DNA of 64,000 nucleotides from Flavobacterium pectinovorum. Lineage in GTDB: Bacteria > Bacteroidota > Bacteroidia > Flavobacteriales > Flavobacteriaceae. Every line of letters starts with the position of its first letter. Positions within the stretch are counted from its first letter, which is position 1. The notes under the pieces were generated by a model that was not told where the DNA came from, ran no database searches, and was given only the letters and a program-made list of their open reading frames with translations. Location: positions 124,001-188,000 of the forward strand of contig NZ_RCZH01000004.1 of the NCBI RefSeq assembly GCF_006438875.1. The letters run 5' to 3'. Shown here piece by piece: positions 26,155-35,456 of the stretch. A program made the translations under genes and the position numbers.

Positions 26155-26718
26155 ATGAAAAAATTCATTTTAGCAGCATTTCTGTGTATTGGTGTAAATA
26201 GTTTTGCACAATTAATACAATTCGGACCTCAGGTTTCTTACAACATAACATCGCCTCTTACTGATGATTTTAGCTCAAAAAGTTCTGGGACCGGTTACGG
26301 CGTTGCCGGATTTGCCAGGGTTAATTTATTACTTTTTTATGCTCAGGGCGAACTTGGATATGCAAAATCAAAATTTAGTCTTTCACAAACCGGAATTGGG
26401 GAAACTGATTATGAATTAGCGGGAACTGATGCAACTTTACTTGTTGGTTTCAAAATCATTCCTTTAGGAAAACTAGGAAATGTACGCCTTTTTGCAGGAT
26501 ACAACTGGAAAAATTACTCCGATATAAGCACCAATAACAACCTTAATATCATTGCTTTCGAAAAAAACAACAGCAGTATACTTGGTGGTGTTGGCGTCGA
26601 TTTATGGAAACTGACGCTGGATTACAGATATCTGGCAGGAGTTACAGATCTTGATCCTTCCGGCAGAAATATAAAAACTGCAGTTTCTAATTTTTCACTT
26701 GGATTTAAATTCTTATAA
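26155..26718 (+). CDS. Outer-membrane beta-barrel protein (OmpA/porin-like fold)
   Basis: 187 aa. Signal peptide MKKFILAAFLCIGVNSFA with cleavage before QLIQFGPQ. Alternating hydrophobic strands and turns (GYGVAGFARVNLLLFYAQGEL, LGGVGVDLWKLTLDYRYLAG) end in FSLGFKFL, with the terminal Phe/Leu of barrel proteins. Eight strands fit the length. No conserved catalytic residues; role in the envelope unknown. Confidence 0.85.
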   Translation: MKKFILAAFLCIGVNSFAQLIQFGPQVSYNITSPLTDDFSSKSSGTGYGVAGFARVNLLLFYAQGELGYAKSKFSLSQTGIGETDYELAGTDATLLVGFKIIPLGKLGNVRLFAGYNWKNYSDISTNNNLNIIAFEKNNSSILGGVGVDLWKLTLDYRYLAGVTDLDPSGRNIKTAVSNFSLGFKFL

Positions 26719-26738
26719 CAAATGTCTTTTCATTATAT

Positions 26739-26770
26739 AAAAAAGGGAATCAATTTTGATTCCCTTTTTT
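26739..26770. terminator. Bidirectional terminator
   Basis: AAAAAAGGGAATCA / TGATTCCCTTTTTT with a short loop, between convergent genes. Confidence 0.88.
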
Positions 26771-26771
26771 A

Positions 26772-27377
26772 TTATTTCACTTTAACATAGAATTCTTCAG
26801 CATTATTGTTTTGTATCTTATCAATACCATTTTCATCTTTTTTAGCAATATTAATTACATGCAGTTCACTTGAATTATTATTTATTGCACAATGCCAAAT
26901 AGTACCATTAGACAGGATTATATTCGAGAAGGAAGGATCTGAATCTTCTCCGTTATAATACACCAAATCTTCGGTATTAGTAAGTTTCTGTTCTTGTGTT
27001 ATCTTATCTTTTTTATAGAATAAAATTTGCATGTTAGTAACCTCAATGAATTCATCAAAAACTTTTTCTTTTTTATAAATTGCCCAACCAGGTTTGTCTC
27101 CAACCGATTTCCAGGTACCCAACGCCTGAACCATTATATTGTCTCTTAAAATAGTTCTTAAAACATCTACTTTTTTACTTGATTCAATACCAATTTCGTT
27201 ATCTGGTATTAACTTGCATGCCATATAAAATAAATCAATAGCATTTATAAAATCGGCCTTTTTATAATAGGAAACAGCTAATTCATATCTGTTTTTTTGA
27301 AATGTAATTTTAGAATTGTTTTGAGCGGAAGTTTTGAAAGTAATCAGTAACACAATAAAAAAAAGGGCGTTTCTCAT
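26772..27377 (-). CDS. Secreted protein with a TPR-like segment
   Basis: 201 aa from ATG 27377. Signal peptide MRNALFFIVLLITFKTSA-Q. Then one TPR-like pair (ELAVSYYKKADFINAIDLFYMACKLIP) and a beta-rich C-terminal half starting GTWKSVGDKPGWAIYKKEKV, which looks like a lipocalin-like sheet. No family name can be given. Single gene between two terminators. Confidence 0.7.
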   Translation of the reverse strand: MRNALFFIVLLITFKTSAQNNSKITFQKNRYELAVSYYKKADFINAIDLFYMACKLIPDNEIGIESSKKVDVLRTILRDNIMVQALGTWKSVGDKPGWAIYKKEKVFDEFIEVTNMQILFYKKDKITQEQKLTNTEDLVYYNGEDSDPSFSNIILSNGTIWHCAINNNSSELHVINIAKKDENGIDKIQNNNAEEFYVKVK

Positions 27378-27484
27378 CAAATTTGTATTTTATTTCTCAC
27401 AAAACTAACTTATTATTCTTACATATAATTATGGTTTACCATATTTATTTATTTTTTAACAAATTGTAAATTTAACGTTAATAC

Positions 27485-27518
27485 AAAAAGGGAATCTGCA
27501 TATTGAGATTCCCTTTTG
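27485..27518 (-). terminator. Terminator
   Basis: AAAAAGGGAATCT / AGATTCCCTTTT with loop GCATATTG; it lies just downstream of the ACT-domain gene on the minus strand. Confidence 0.85.
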
Positions 27519-27552
27519 TATAATATTTGAATTACAGCAACTTAAAGTAAAC

Positions 27553-27945
27553 TTAGTCCGAAAATGCATTTAGAACTTTCATTGCATTTTGAGTATCTTT
27601 TGTACTTACAAAAATGTGGTCGTGATAATAAGCTGCAACAACATTACAACTAATTCCATTCTGTGAAAGCGCTTTGGCAAATGCCGCTGTCAAACCAACT
27701 GCTTCCAATGAAGAATGAACAGTAAGCGTTATCCAAGACATTGCAACTGAATATTCCAGATTTAAACGTTCTGCAATTTCTTTTTTCAGAATTAAAGTAA
27801 TTGCTTCTTTTTCTTTAAAAAGCATCTCGATATCATTCAAATCAAGATTTTCTAATTTCTCCACTTTACAAAAAACATAATCTCCCAAATTATGTTGAGG
27901 TTTCATGTTTTTGAGTAATTTTTCCAAATCTTTTTCTCCTGACAT
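27553..27945 (-). CDS. ACT-domain protein
   Basis: 130 aa. The N-terminal half MSGEKDLEKLLKNMKPQHN then GDYVFCKVE, and a C-terminal ACT fold with TLTVHSSLEAVGLTAAFAKAL, NGISCNVVAAYYHDHIFVS. This matches the stand-alone double-ACT proteins of COG3602 type. ACT domains bind amino acids; the ligand and partner here are unknown. 21 bp after the esterase gene, so likely co-transcribed. Confidence 0.88.
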   Translation of the reverse strand: MSGEKDLEKLLKNMKPQHNLGDYVFCKVEKLENLDLNDIEMLFKEKEAITLILKKEIAERLNLEYSVAMSWITLTVHSSLEAVGLTAAFAKALSQNGISCNVVAAYYHDHIFVSTKDTQNAMKVLNAFSD

Positions 27946-27966
27946 TTCCAGTTTTTATTAAATAAA

Positions 27967-29223
27967 TTATTTTAGTTTTTCTAATTTCCCTTTTGTTTCC
28001 GGAAAATTTTTATCCAAAATTAATGTTTTTTCATAACTGGCAATTGCATTTTTATTATCACCATTTGCTTCATAAAAATCCCCTAGAGAATCATACACAT
28101 TTGGGCTTTGAGGATAATTGGCAACATTCAATTTAAATAAATAACCTGCCAAATCCATATCTTTTTTGCTCAAAGACTGATAGGCATAAACATTTATTGT
28201 ATTTTCAGGAACGGCAACTTTATAACCTAAATGTTTCGACACATCATCATAATGTTTTTCAATTTTGGTGAAAACTGCTTTATTAAAGTTAATTTGCTCC
28301 GATATAGAAAGTTTCAACTGATTGAATTTAAATATAAAACGAAGACCGTCATAAGTTGCAATCAATGGCACTGATCCGTGATTATAATCGTTATAATATT
28401 TGTAATCATAATTCAGATTGCTTTTTTTATCCTTAGCAAAAAAATCATTCAAATCCAGAATTGATCTGATGTGTCTTGTAAAAACAGCTGTATCTTTTCT
28501 AACTTTTACGACATCCATATCGTCATTCATAGTATTTGCTCCAGCCATAAATAGCGAAACATTAGCCAGATTTTTATTCGTTAACTTTTTCTCTGTTTCG
28601 GCTATAAATTTTTGATGATCCCACCACATACTTGGGTCAATAGCAATATATGAATTGAATAAATTAGTATGATTAGTCAAAATATTGATCGCTGTCAATC
28701 CTCCAAAAGAATGCCCAATTAAGGTTCTGTATGATGCAGCAGGATATTTATTGTCAATGTACGGAATCAGTTCTTTCTCTAGAAACTCAGCAAACTTCTC
28801 GCCTCCGCCAGATTGATCGCTTAGACCTTTAGGCACAAACGGTGGATCAACATCTGAATGTGTAGGAGTCAAATCTCTATTTCGATTTGTGTTTGTAATT
28901 CCTACTACGATCATTTCAGGACAATTTGTATTTCCGTTTACTTCGCTCATTTCTTCAATAATTCCAACTACTGAACTAAAATGTCCATCGCCGTCAAGTA
29001 CATAAACTACCGGATATTTTTGTTTTGCAAAGCCGTTATTTTGTGCACTTTTAGGCAAATGAACCCATATTTTTCTGTTCTCATTTAAGACTTTGGAAGA
29101 AATACTATCAATTGTTCCAATTTCAATTTTGGTTTTATGCTGCGCAAATGCAAAGCTTGTCAGCAATATAAAAAATACAAAGAATATTTTCTTTTTTCTA
29201 AAAGTGTCTTTTAAAATGTTCAT
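27967..29223 (-). CDS. Secreted esterase-D-like alpha/beta hydrolase with TPR end
   Basis: 418 aa from ATG 29223; the frame opens 18 codons earlier but the ATG fits the signal peptide ending AFA-QHKTK. The esterase fold shows YPVVYVLDGDGHF, the nucleophile in LIGHSFGGLTA, an acid/His region (DPSMWWDH and DYNHGSVPL), and a C-terminal TPR unit (YDSLGDFYEANGDNKNAIAS). Related enzymes cleave siderophore or sugar esters, so the substrate could be a trilactone siderophore or an acyl ester. Confidence 0.9.
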   Translation of the reverse strand: MNILKDTFRKKKIFFVFFILLTSFAFAQHKTKIEIGTIDSISSKVLNENRKIWVHLPKSAQNNGFAKQKYPVVYVLDGDGHFSSVVGIIEEMSEVNGNTNCPEMIVVGITNTNRNRDLTPTHSDVDPPFVPKGLSDQSGGGEKFAEFLEKELIPYIDNKYPAASYRTLIGHSFGGLTAINILTNHTNLFNSYIAIDPSMWWDHQKFIAETEKKLTNKNLANVSLFMAGANTMNDDMDVVKVRKDTAVFTRHIRSILDLNDFFAKDKKSNLNYDYKYYNDYNHGSVPLIATYDGLRFIFKFNQLKLSISEQINFNKAVFTKIEKHYDDVSKHLGYKVAVPENTINVYAYQSLSKKDMDLAGYLFKLNVANYPQSPNVYDSLGDFYEANGDNKNAIASYEKTLILDKNFPETKGKLEKLK

Positions 29224-29285
29224 CTTCTTAAAATTTATTTTTTGATTATTTAATAAAATCCAAAACCTTCTAATCAATTTATTTT

Positions 29286-29321
29286 ACAAAAAAAATCGCC
29301 TTTCCCAGTAGAGAAAGGCGA
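29286..29321 (-). terminator. Terminator of M1 peptidase gene side
   Basis: TCGCCTTTC (29296-29304) with GAAAGGCGA (29313-29321); on the minus strand the stem is followed by an T tract. Confidence 0.85.
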
Positions 29322-29334
29322 CTTGTTATGTTTA

Positions 29335-31206
29335 TTAATTCGCTGTCCAAGTATTGTTTCCCGGCGTGGCATCCATAAAGATTCCGCCATCTAAAACGAC
29401 TTGTTTGATTTGCTTTTTATTTTTCAAAATAACTTTTGCCAATTTTTGATTTACTTGCCAAACAGCCGGTGTTTGATGTAAAGTTTCTTTTGTATTATCC
29501 TGATAAGTAACAACTAGGTCAAACGGAACCGCAAAACCTCCCACATTTGCAATGGAAACGATATTTTTATCTACATTTCGTACTGAAAGATCGATGTAAT
29601 TATTTGTAAAAAACCAGTTATTAAAAAACCAATTCAAATTTCTGCCCGAAGCTGTATTTATCGAATTAAAATAATCCCACGGAATTGGATGTTTCCCATT
29701 CCAGTTGTCCATATAAGCGTGCAATGATTTTTTGAACAAATCATCGCCTAACATGTCCTTTAAAGCCAGATAAGAAAGAGACGCTTTTCCATATGAATTA
29801 TTTCCATATCCAGCACCCGAAACTTGTGTAGACATTGTGATTATTGGCTGATCTTCTTCCGTCGACATATCACTTATATAATCTTTTACTCTAAAATCTT
29901 TGTAGAATTTATCTGCTGCTTCTTTACCATGTTCTGCAATTCCAATTAAATATTCAAAAGTAGTTGCCCAGCCTTCATCCATAAAAGCATAACGCGTTTC
30001 GTTGATTCCCATATAAAAAGGAAAATACGTATGTGCTACTTCATGATCCTGAACTAATTGTGCAAAGATTGGATCTCCCATTTGCGAATCATTACACATC
30101 ATTGGATATTCCATATCTGCAAAACCCTGAAAAGCTGTCATTTTTGAAAACGGATAAGGAACTCCTGGCCAACTGTTTGAAAAGAAATCCAAAGCATATT
30201 GATTATTTTTTACCGAGTTTAAAAAATCAGTTCCTTTTACATCATAAGCCGCCTGAACGCTTGTACGGCGATTTGTTTTTTTATCGACCAAAACACTGCT
30301 GGCATCCCATAAATAATGATCACTTAATCCAAAACAAACATCTGAGATATGTTTCGCTTCAAACTTCCAAACGTTCCAATCATTTTGTTTGGTAACTACG
30401 CCGCTTTTTAGTTCTGTTTCATTTGCGATATGCAAAATTTCATCTGTAACATAAGATTTTTTCAAACGTTCTGAAAATTCCGGTTGTAAAACTTCATCCG
30501 GATTTAATAAATCTCCGGTTGCATAAACAACATAATTCTTAGGCGCTTTTACAGAAAATGTATAATCATTAAAATCATTATAAAATTCCTGACGATCTGT
30601 GTGTGGCAATCTGTCCCACATATTATAATCATCAAAAACAGAAACACGAGGATAACTGTACGCTACAAAAAAAGTAGTTTCATCGATTTGTCCTTCTCTT
30701 CCACTCTCTTTTGATAAAGGATAATTCCAATCGATAGCAATTGTGGTTTTAGAATGCGGCAGAATTGCTTTATTCATTTTTACATTCCCAACTGTACCCC
30801 AACTTCTTGCGTCTTCTTTATAAACATCATCACCAATTTTTAACGAAGTAATCGTTAATCCGTTGCTTAAAAAATCATCACTTACAGTTCCGCTTCTTGG
30901 AGAAGATGGTTTATGAAGATTATTGACAAATCGAACCGCGAGATTTCTTAAAGTATCATTACTGTTGTTTTCATAAACAATAGTTTCTGTTCCGCTTACT
31001 AATTTAGTTTTTGGATCTACAGAAATATCCATCGTATATTTTCCGTGGTTTTGCCAATAGTTTTTACCTGGTTTTCCGTCCATCGAGCGTGTGCCTTTTG
31101 CGTAAGCTTCTTTTATATTTCTAGGCATATAAAGCTCTTGTGAAAAGCTATTTTGTGCCAAAAACAGAAAGGCAATAAATACAAATTGGAATGTTTTTTT
31201 TTCCAT
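29335..31206 (-). CDS. Secreted M1-family metallopeptidase
   Basis: 623 aa. Signal peptide ending SFS-QELYMP. The zinc motif is HEVAH (His388, Glu389, His392) with the third ligand Glu411 in MDEGWATTFEYL, spaced 18 residues after as in M1 enzymes. Gly-x-Met-Glu is replaced by ADMEYPMM (G-A-D-M-E-Y-P), a common variant. An N-terminal beta domain precedes it. It should remove N-terminal residues from peptides at the cell surface or periplasm. Confidence 0.93.
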   Translation of the reverse strand: MEKKTFQFVFIAFLFLAQNSFSQELYMPRNIKEAYAKGTRSMDGKPGKNYWQNHGKYTMDISVDPKTKLVSGTETIVYENNSNDTLRNLAVRFVNNLHKPSSPRSGTVSDDFLSNGLTITSLKIGDDVYKEDARSWGTVGNVKMNKAILPHSKTTIAIDWNYPLSKESGREGQIDETTFFVAYSYPRVSVFDDYNMWDRLPHTDRQEFYNDFNDYTFSVKAPKNYVVYATGDLLNPDEVLQPEFSERLKKSYVTDEILHIANETELKSGVVTKQNDWNVWKFEAKHISDVCFGLSDHYLWDASSVLVDKKTNRRTSVQAAYDVKGTDFLNSVKNNQYALDFFSNSWPGVPYPFSKMTAFQGFADMEYPMMCNDSQMGDPIFAQLVQDHEVAHTYFPFYMGINETRYAFMDEGWATTFEYLIGIAEHGKEAADKFYKDFRVKDYISDMSTEEDQPIITMSTQVSGAGYGNNSYGKASLSYLALKDMLGDDLFKKSLHAYMDNWNGKHPIPWDYFNSINTASGRNLNWFFNNWFFTNNYIDLSVRNVDKNIVSIANVGGFAVPFDLVVTYQDNTKETLHQTPAVWQVNQKLAKVILKNKKQIKQVVLDGGIFMDATPGNNTWTAN

Positions 31207-31397
31207 GAGTGGTTTTAGAATTTTGATTATTTTATACTGATTAAGATATTAGATGTGTTTTTTCAAATAATGTTACAATTCTTTATAAAATTATGCTTTT
31301 TTGAATGGAAAGAAAAATATTTTATGCAAGTTCTAAAAAACTTCAAAATTTTAAAGATTAGAACGTTAGAACCTCAGTCCCGTCCCGACGCTTCGGG

Positions 31398-31822
31398 CAA
31401 TGTCATTAAGTTAAGGAAAATCTATAATGCTACGGTGAAATAATCCCTCACAGAAGAAGTAAAAAAAAATTTTTTTTCACGCAGATTTAGCAGATTTAGC
31501 AGATTTTTTTTAATCTTTTTAATCCTTTAATCTGTGGCTTTAAAATAAAGAAGCTTAACTTAATGACATTGCGCTTCGGGATCCGGATCCGGATCGGGGA
31601 ATGTTATTAAGTTAAGGCGGAATCTATAAAATCACTTAACAGTTTAATCAAGAAAGTAATTAGAAAAAATCCGTTTTTATCAGCGTTTTCGCTTTAGCGA
31701 ATCAGTAAAATCAGCGTCTAATTTTGACACAGATAAAACAGATTTACTTCGTAAAAACGCGGATAAAAACGGATTTGATCTGCAATAATTTTATTTTTTA
31801 AAAGCTTAACTTAATGACATTG
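31398..31822. repeat. Two MITE-like units with CAATGTCATTAAGTTAA ends
   Basis: Unit 1 is 31398-31571 and unit 2 is 31600-31822; each begins with CAATGTCATTAAGTTAA (unit 2: AATGTTATTAAGTTAAG) and ends with the inverse TTAACTTAATGACATTG. Between them 31571-31600 reads GCGCTTCGGGATCCGGATCC-like. Interiors hold further short repeats (CAGATTTAGCAGATTTAGCA; AAAAACGCGGATAAAAACGG) and no gene. The gene-free stretch 31207-31908 is mainly this. Confidence 0.7.
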
Positions 31823-31908
31823 GGCTTCACGATAAAGCCTTAAAACAAAAAAACCGCCTAATTCTAAAAGAAAAAGACGGTATCTACAATTAATATATAA
31901 CCTCGGAC

Positions 31909-33489
31909 TTATAAAATATAATCGGTATTTATAAAATTCGATTCTTTGCTATTTAATAGCTCTTGCAGAATTTCATTATTATAAGCGATATCTTTTGAAG
32001 CCACGAACGTACGAATTGAAAATGAGCGCAAAGCATCAGGAATACTCAAAGTTCCTACTGCTGAATCTTTACGACCTGTAAACGGAAATGCATCCGGACC
32101 TCTCTGGCAAGAACTGTTGAGGTTTACTCTACAAACTAAGTTTACTAAAGCATCAATAAGCGGTGCCAAAGTTTTAATATCTTTCCCAAATAAACTTACT
32201 TGTTGTCCGTAGTTTGATTCGGCCATATCTTCAAGAGGTTCGTTAATATCTTTAAAAGAAATAATTGGCACTACAGGTCCAAATTGTTCTTCATGATACA
32301 CACGCATATTTTTATCTACCGGATATAAAACTGCCGGGAAAATATAATTATCAGTATGCTTTCCTCCTTTTTCATTCAATATTTTAGCACCTTTATGTGT
32401 AGCGTCGTCAATTAATCCCTGAATATAAGCCGGTTTTTCGGTTTCAGGAAGCGGCGTTAAGGAAGCTCCTTTTTCCCAAGGATTTCCAAATACTAAACCA
32501 TCAACTTTTTCAGAGAAACGTTTATTGAATTCTTCGGCAATAGATTCATGAACATACAATACTTTTAAAGCCGTACAACGCTGACCATTGAATGACAAAG
32601 TTCCTGCAATACATTCCTGAATTGCCAAATCTAAATCGGCATCCGGTAAAATAATCGCGGGATTTTTAGCCTCTAAACCTAAAATCAAACGCAATCTGTT
32701 TTTATTTGGATGCTGATCCTGCAAAGCAATCGCAGATTTACTGTTTCCAATCAATGCCAAAACATCAATTTTCCCAGATTTCATTATAGGAGAAGCTACT
32801 TCGCGACCTCTACCGTAAACGATATTGATAACACCTTTTGGGAAACTGCTTCTAAACGCTTCTAACAAGGGCGAAATACATAAAACACCATGTTTTGCAG
32901 GTTTAAAAATCACTGTATTTCCCATAATTAAAGCCGGAATCAACAATGAGAAAGTTTCATTAAGAGGATAATTATAAGGTCCAAGACACAATACAACTCC
33001 AAGAGGTCCACGACGAATCATGGCGTTCACACCTTGTACTTTTTCAAAATGTGCGCTGCGTCCGTTTAGTTCTTTATAACTATCAATCGTATCGTGAATA
33101 TATTCAACCGTTCTGTCAAATTCTTTTTGCGAATCGCCAAGGTTTTTTCCAATTTCCCACATCAAAAGTTTCACTACTTCTTCGCGGGTTTCTTTCATTT
33201 GCCTTACGAAGTTTTCCATGCATTTAATACGATCAACCACTTTCATAGTTGGCCATAAACCTTGTCCTTTATTATAAGCCGCATTTGCAGCTTCAACCAC
33301 TTCGGCAGCTTCTTTCTCTGCCATAAACGGAATCGATCCCAGTAAAGTTGGTGTATATTTTTCTGTAGATGAAATAGTAGAAAAAACAGGTGTGGTTTGC
33401 CCTGTCCATTGTTTTAATTCTCCGTTTACAAGATAAGTATCTTGATTTATTAGGGTTTTAATCTGAAATTCTTCGGGTATTAAACTCAT
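31909..33489 (-). CDS. gapN: NADP-dependent glyceraldehyde-3-phosphate dehydrogenase-like aldehyde dehydrogenase
   Basis: 526 aa. Aldehyde dehydrogenase fold: [20 protein letters not shown] near the cofactor, [11 protein letters not shown], the nucleophile Cys in [10 protein letters not shown], and the C-terminal [10 protein letters not shown]. The usual ELGGK Glu motif reads [11 protein letters not shown], with Glu shifted by two positions. The length is longer than the typical 475-500. Assigned to GapN by overall resemblance; the substrate could be another aldehyde. It follows a rhodanese gene on the same strand with a terminator between. Confidence 0.75.
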   Translation of the reverse strand: MSLIPEEFQIKTLINQDTYLVNGELKQWTGQTTPVFSTISSTEKYTPTLLGSIPFMAEKEAAEVVEAANAAYNKGQGLWPTMKVVDRIKCMENFVRQMKETREEVVKLLMWEIGKNLGDSQKEFDRTVEYIHDTIDSYKELNGRSAHFEKVQGVNAMIRRGPLGVVLCLGPYNYPLNETFSLLIPALIMGNTVIFKPAKHGVLCISPLLEAFRSSFPKGVINIVYGRGREVASPIMKSGKIDVLALIGNSKSAIALQDQHPNKNRLRLILGLEAKNPAIILPDADLDLAIQECIAGTLSFNGQRCTALKVLYVHESIAEEFNKRFSEKVDGLVFGNPWEKGASLTPLPETEKPAYIQGLIDDATHKGAKILNEKGGKHTDNYIFPAVLYPVDKNMRVYHEEQFGPVVPIISFKDINEPLEDMAESNYGQQVSLFGKDIKTLAPLIDALVNLVCRVNLNSSCQRGPDAFPFTGRKDSAVGTLSIPDALRSFSIRTFVASKDIAYNNEILQELLNSKESNFINTDYIL

Positions 33490-33531
33490 AATTTGGTAAT
33501 TTATAGTTTGGTTATTAATAGCATTTTAAAC

Positions 33532-33562
33532 AAAAAAAGAGGCTTTTTGCGCCTCTTTTTTT
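33532..33562 (-). terminator. Terminator of rhodanese gene
   Basis: AAAAAAAGAGGC with GCGCCTCTTTTTTT around a TTTTT loop; the A tract becomes the T tract on the minus strand. Confidence 0.85.
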
Positions 33563-33567
33563 ATCTT

Positions 33568-33879
33568 TTATGGATTCACGGTTTCCCCTTCCCAATCCAG
33601 AATTCCACCAAGCAAATTGTAGGCATTATTTATACCTAACTCATTCATAACCTGACATGCTTTAGCGCTTCTGGCACCAGAACGGCAATACACATAATAG
33701 TTTTTATTTTTATCTAATTCTTCGATTTCATAAATAAAACCTTGTCCTTTATTAATGTCGATATTTACAGCATTTTCGATATAGCCGTCATTAAATTCGT
33801 CTTCAGTTCTTACGTCAAGTATAACTGCATTCTCGTCAGCAGCAAGCTGATTAACCCAATCTTCTTGTGATAAATTCAT
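33568..33879 (-). CDS. Single-domain rhodanese sulfurtransferase
   Basis: 103 aa, one domain. VILDVRTEDEFNDGYIENAVNID is the typical start; the active loop is YYVYCRSGARSAKA with a catalytic Cys followed by RSGARS, the size for GlpE-like thiosulfate sulfurtransferases. No signal peptide, so cytosolic. It neighbours genes of sulfur metabolism on the other side of the 34-kb regulator. Confidence 0.93.
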   Translation of the reverse strand: MNLSQEDWVNQLAADENAVILDVRTEDEFNDGYIENAVNIDINKGQGFIYEIEELDKNKNYYVYCRSGARSAKACQVMNELGINNAYNLLGGILDWEGETVNP

Positions 33880-34166
33880 AATAAATGTGTTTTTGTAAAA
33901 TTACGACGTTTCTATTAATTAAAAACGTGCCAAATGCGATTTCGATTATTATTCTCAGAAAACGTTTTAGAGAAAGGATTATAATCAGTGAAAGACAAAT
34001 TTACTTACTATTTTTAAAAATATAGTCTATAAACTCGATCGAAAATAGGATTTTTTCATTTGTACTTTTATGTCTTAAATATAGTTTTCTGACAATTTAT
34101 CCCATTTCAATCTGCTATCTTTGTATAAAATTGTGCGCTTTAATCTTAATTTGATAAAAAAAGTTC

Positions 34167-34303
34167 GCCACGAATTTCACAAATTAACACGAATTGTTTT
34201 TTTTCTGCCACAGATTAAAATGATTTTAAGGATTTTTATATTTTAGAAAATTCGCAACAAAATAAACACAGTTTAATTAGTGAAAATTTGTGAAATTCGT
34301 GGC
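34167..34303. repeat. Dispersed palindrome, GCCACGAATTTCAC family
   Basis: GCCACGAATTTCACAAATT (34167-34185) is repeated inverted at 34285-34303, a perfect 19-bp pair. Inside and after it, GCCACAGATTAAAATGATTT occurs at about 34207 and 34315. The gap 33880-34411 also has a TATCTTTG at 34116-34123 that may be the Crp/Fnr gene's -7 element, giving a leader of almost 290 nt. The same family occurs at 61168-61226. Confidence 0.75.
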
Positions 34304-34411
34304 AAAAAAATATTAGCCACAGATTAAAATGATTTTAATGATTATTTTAATCCGTGAAAAACCCGTTCAATCTGTAAAATCCGTGGGCAATTAGCCAACA
34401 AAAATAAACCC

Positions 34412-35038
34412 ATGCAAAATTCCCTTAAAAATATATTCCCTAATTTTTCTCCCGAACTTATTTCGACAATCGAAGAAAACGGAAGTCTGCAAGATTATGA
34501 AGCCGGAACCATTTTAATGCGAACCGGACAATATATCAAAAACACCGTTTTGATCACCAAAGGAAAAATCAAAATCTATCGTGAAGGCGAAGACGGCGGC
34601 GAATTTCTAATGTATTATCTACAACCCGGACAAGCGTGTGCCATTTCGATGATTTGCGCTACCAAAAGTGAGAAAAGCCAAATTATGGCAAAAGTTGTCG
34701 AAGACGTTTCGGTAATGATGATTCCGTTGCAAATGATGGACAAATGGATGATGGAACACAGATCCTGGTACGAATTTGTAATCGAAACCTATAGAAATCG
34801 TTTTGAAGAAGTTCTGGAAGTTGTTGACAATATCGCTTTCCGTTCTATGGATGAACGTTTGGAATTTTATCTCAAAAGACATTCCGATGCCTGCGGTTGC
34901 TCTGAAGTAAATTTATCACATCAGGAAATTGCTTCCGAATTAAATACTTCAAGAGAAGTTGTTTCGAGATTACTCAAAAAAATGGAACAAAGAGGTTTGG
35001 TCAAACTAAACCGCAATCAAATCGAACTTTTGAAATGA
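34412..35038 (+). CDS. Crp/Fnr-family transcriptional regulator
   Basis: 208 aa. Cyclic-nucleotide-fold sensory domain (DYEAGTILMRTGQYIKNTVLI, KGKIKIYREGEDGGEFLMYYL), a dimer helix, and a C-terminal winged helix (LSHQEIASELNTSREVVSRLLKKMEQ) with the TSREVVSR recognition helix. No 4Fe-4S Cys set; Cys-rich spots are QACAISMICAT and CGCSE, which might sense redox or sulfur. The TauE/SafE gene and the MBL-rhodanese gene share a candidate site, so this is the likely controller of the sulfur genes. Confidence 0.9.
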   Translation: MQNSLKNIFPNFSPELISTIEENGSLQDYEAGTILMRTGQYIKNTVLITKGKIKIYREGEDGGEFLMYYLQPGQACAISMICATKSEKSQIMAKVVEDVSVMMIPLQMMDKWMMEHRSWYEFVIETYRNRFEEVLEVVDNIAFRSMDERLEFYLKRHSDACGCSEVNLSHQEIASELNTSREVVSRLLKKMEQRGLVKLNRNQIELLK

Positions 35039-35044
35039 AAAAAT

Positions 35045-35378
35045 AAACATTTAATTTTTTATCTGAACCATTAAGAGATTAAGAAAAATTAAGGTTTGCT
35101 GCTTAATATGATTTGATCTTTAAATTGGAGTAAAAAATTAAAACATTTATTTTTTATTTGAACCATTAAGAGATTAAGAAAAATTAAGGCTAACTGCTTA
35201 ATTTCTCTTATTACTTATTAAGATACAAAGAAGCTAAAACTTAACTTTCTTAATCACTTAATGGTAAAATAATTTTCATAGTGACATATGAGGTTTACTG
35301 CTTAATTTCCCTTATTATATATTAAGATACAAAGAAGCTAAAACTTAATTTTCTTAATATCTTAATGGTAAAAAAATT
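35045..35378. repeat. Tandem A/T-rich repeats, ACCATTAAG family
   Basis: Unit a (AACCATTAAGAGATTAAGAA, then AAATTAAGG) occurs at about 35065 and 35160. Unit b (AAGATACAAAGAAGCTAAAA followed by CTTAAxTTTCTTAAT and CTTAATGGTAAAA) occurs at about 35219 and 35325. A related array lies at 45204-45567, also beside sulfur genes. Confidence 0.7.
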
Positions 35379-35397
35379 AATGTTTAAAACTCCTTAT

Positions 35398-35441
35398 GTG
35401 ATAAATGTTACTGTGGAATTTCTTTTTACAAACCACCTTTG
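35398..35441 (+). promoter_or_regulatory. Candidate Crp/Fnr-type operator and promoter of TauE/SafE gene
   Basis: GTGATAAATGTTAC (35398-35411), on the reverse strand GTAACATTTATCAC, is centred 36.5 bp upstream of the last G of CACCTTTG (35434-35441), a near match to TAnnTTTG. At 43706-43749 GTAACATTAGTCAC has the same spacing to TACCTTTG. No -33 TTG is visible, which suits an activator-dependent promoter. Confidence 0.65.
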
Positions 35442-35456
35442 CAGAAAACAAATGCA

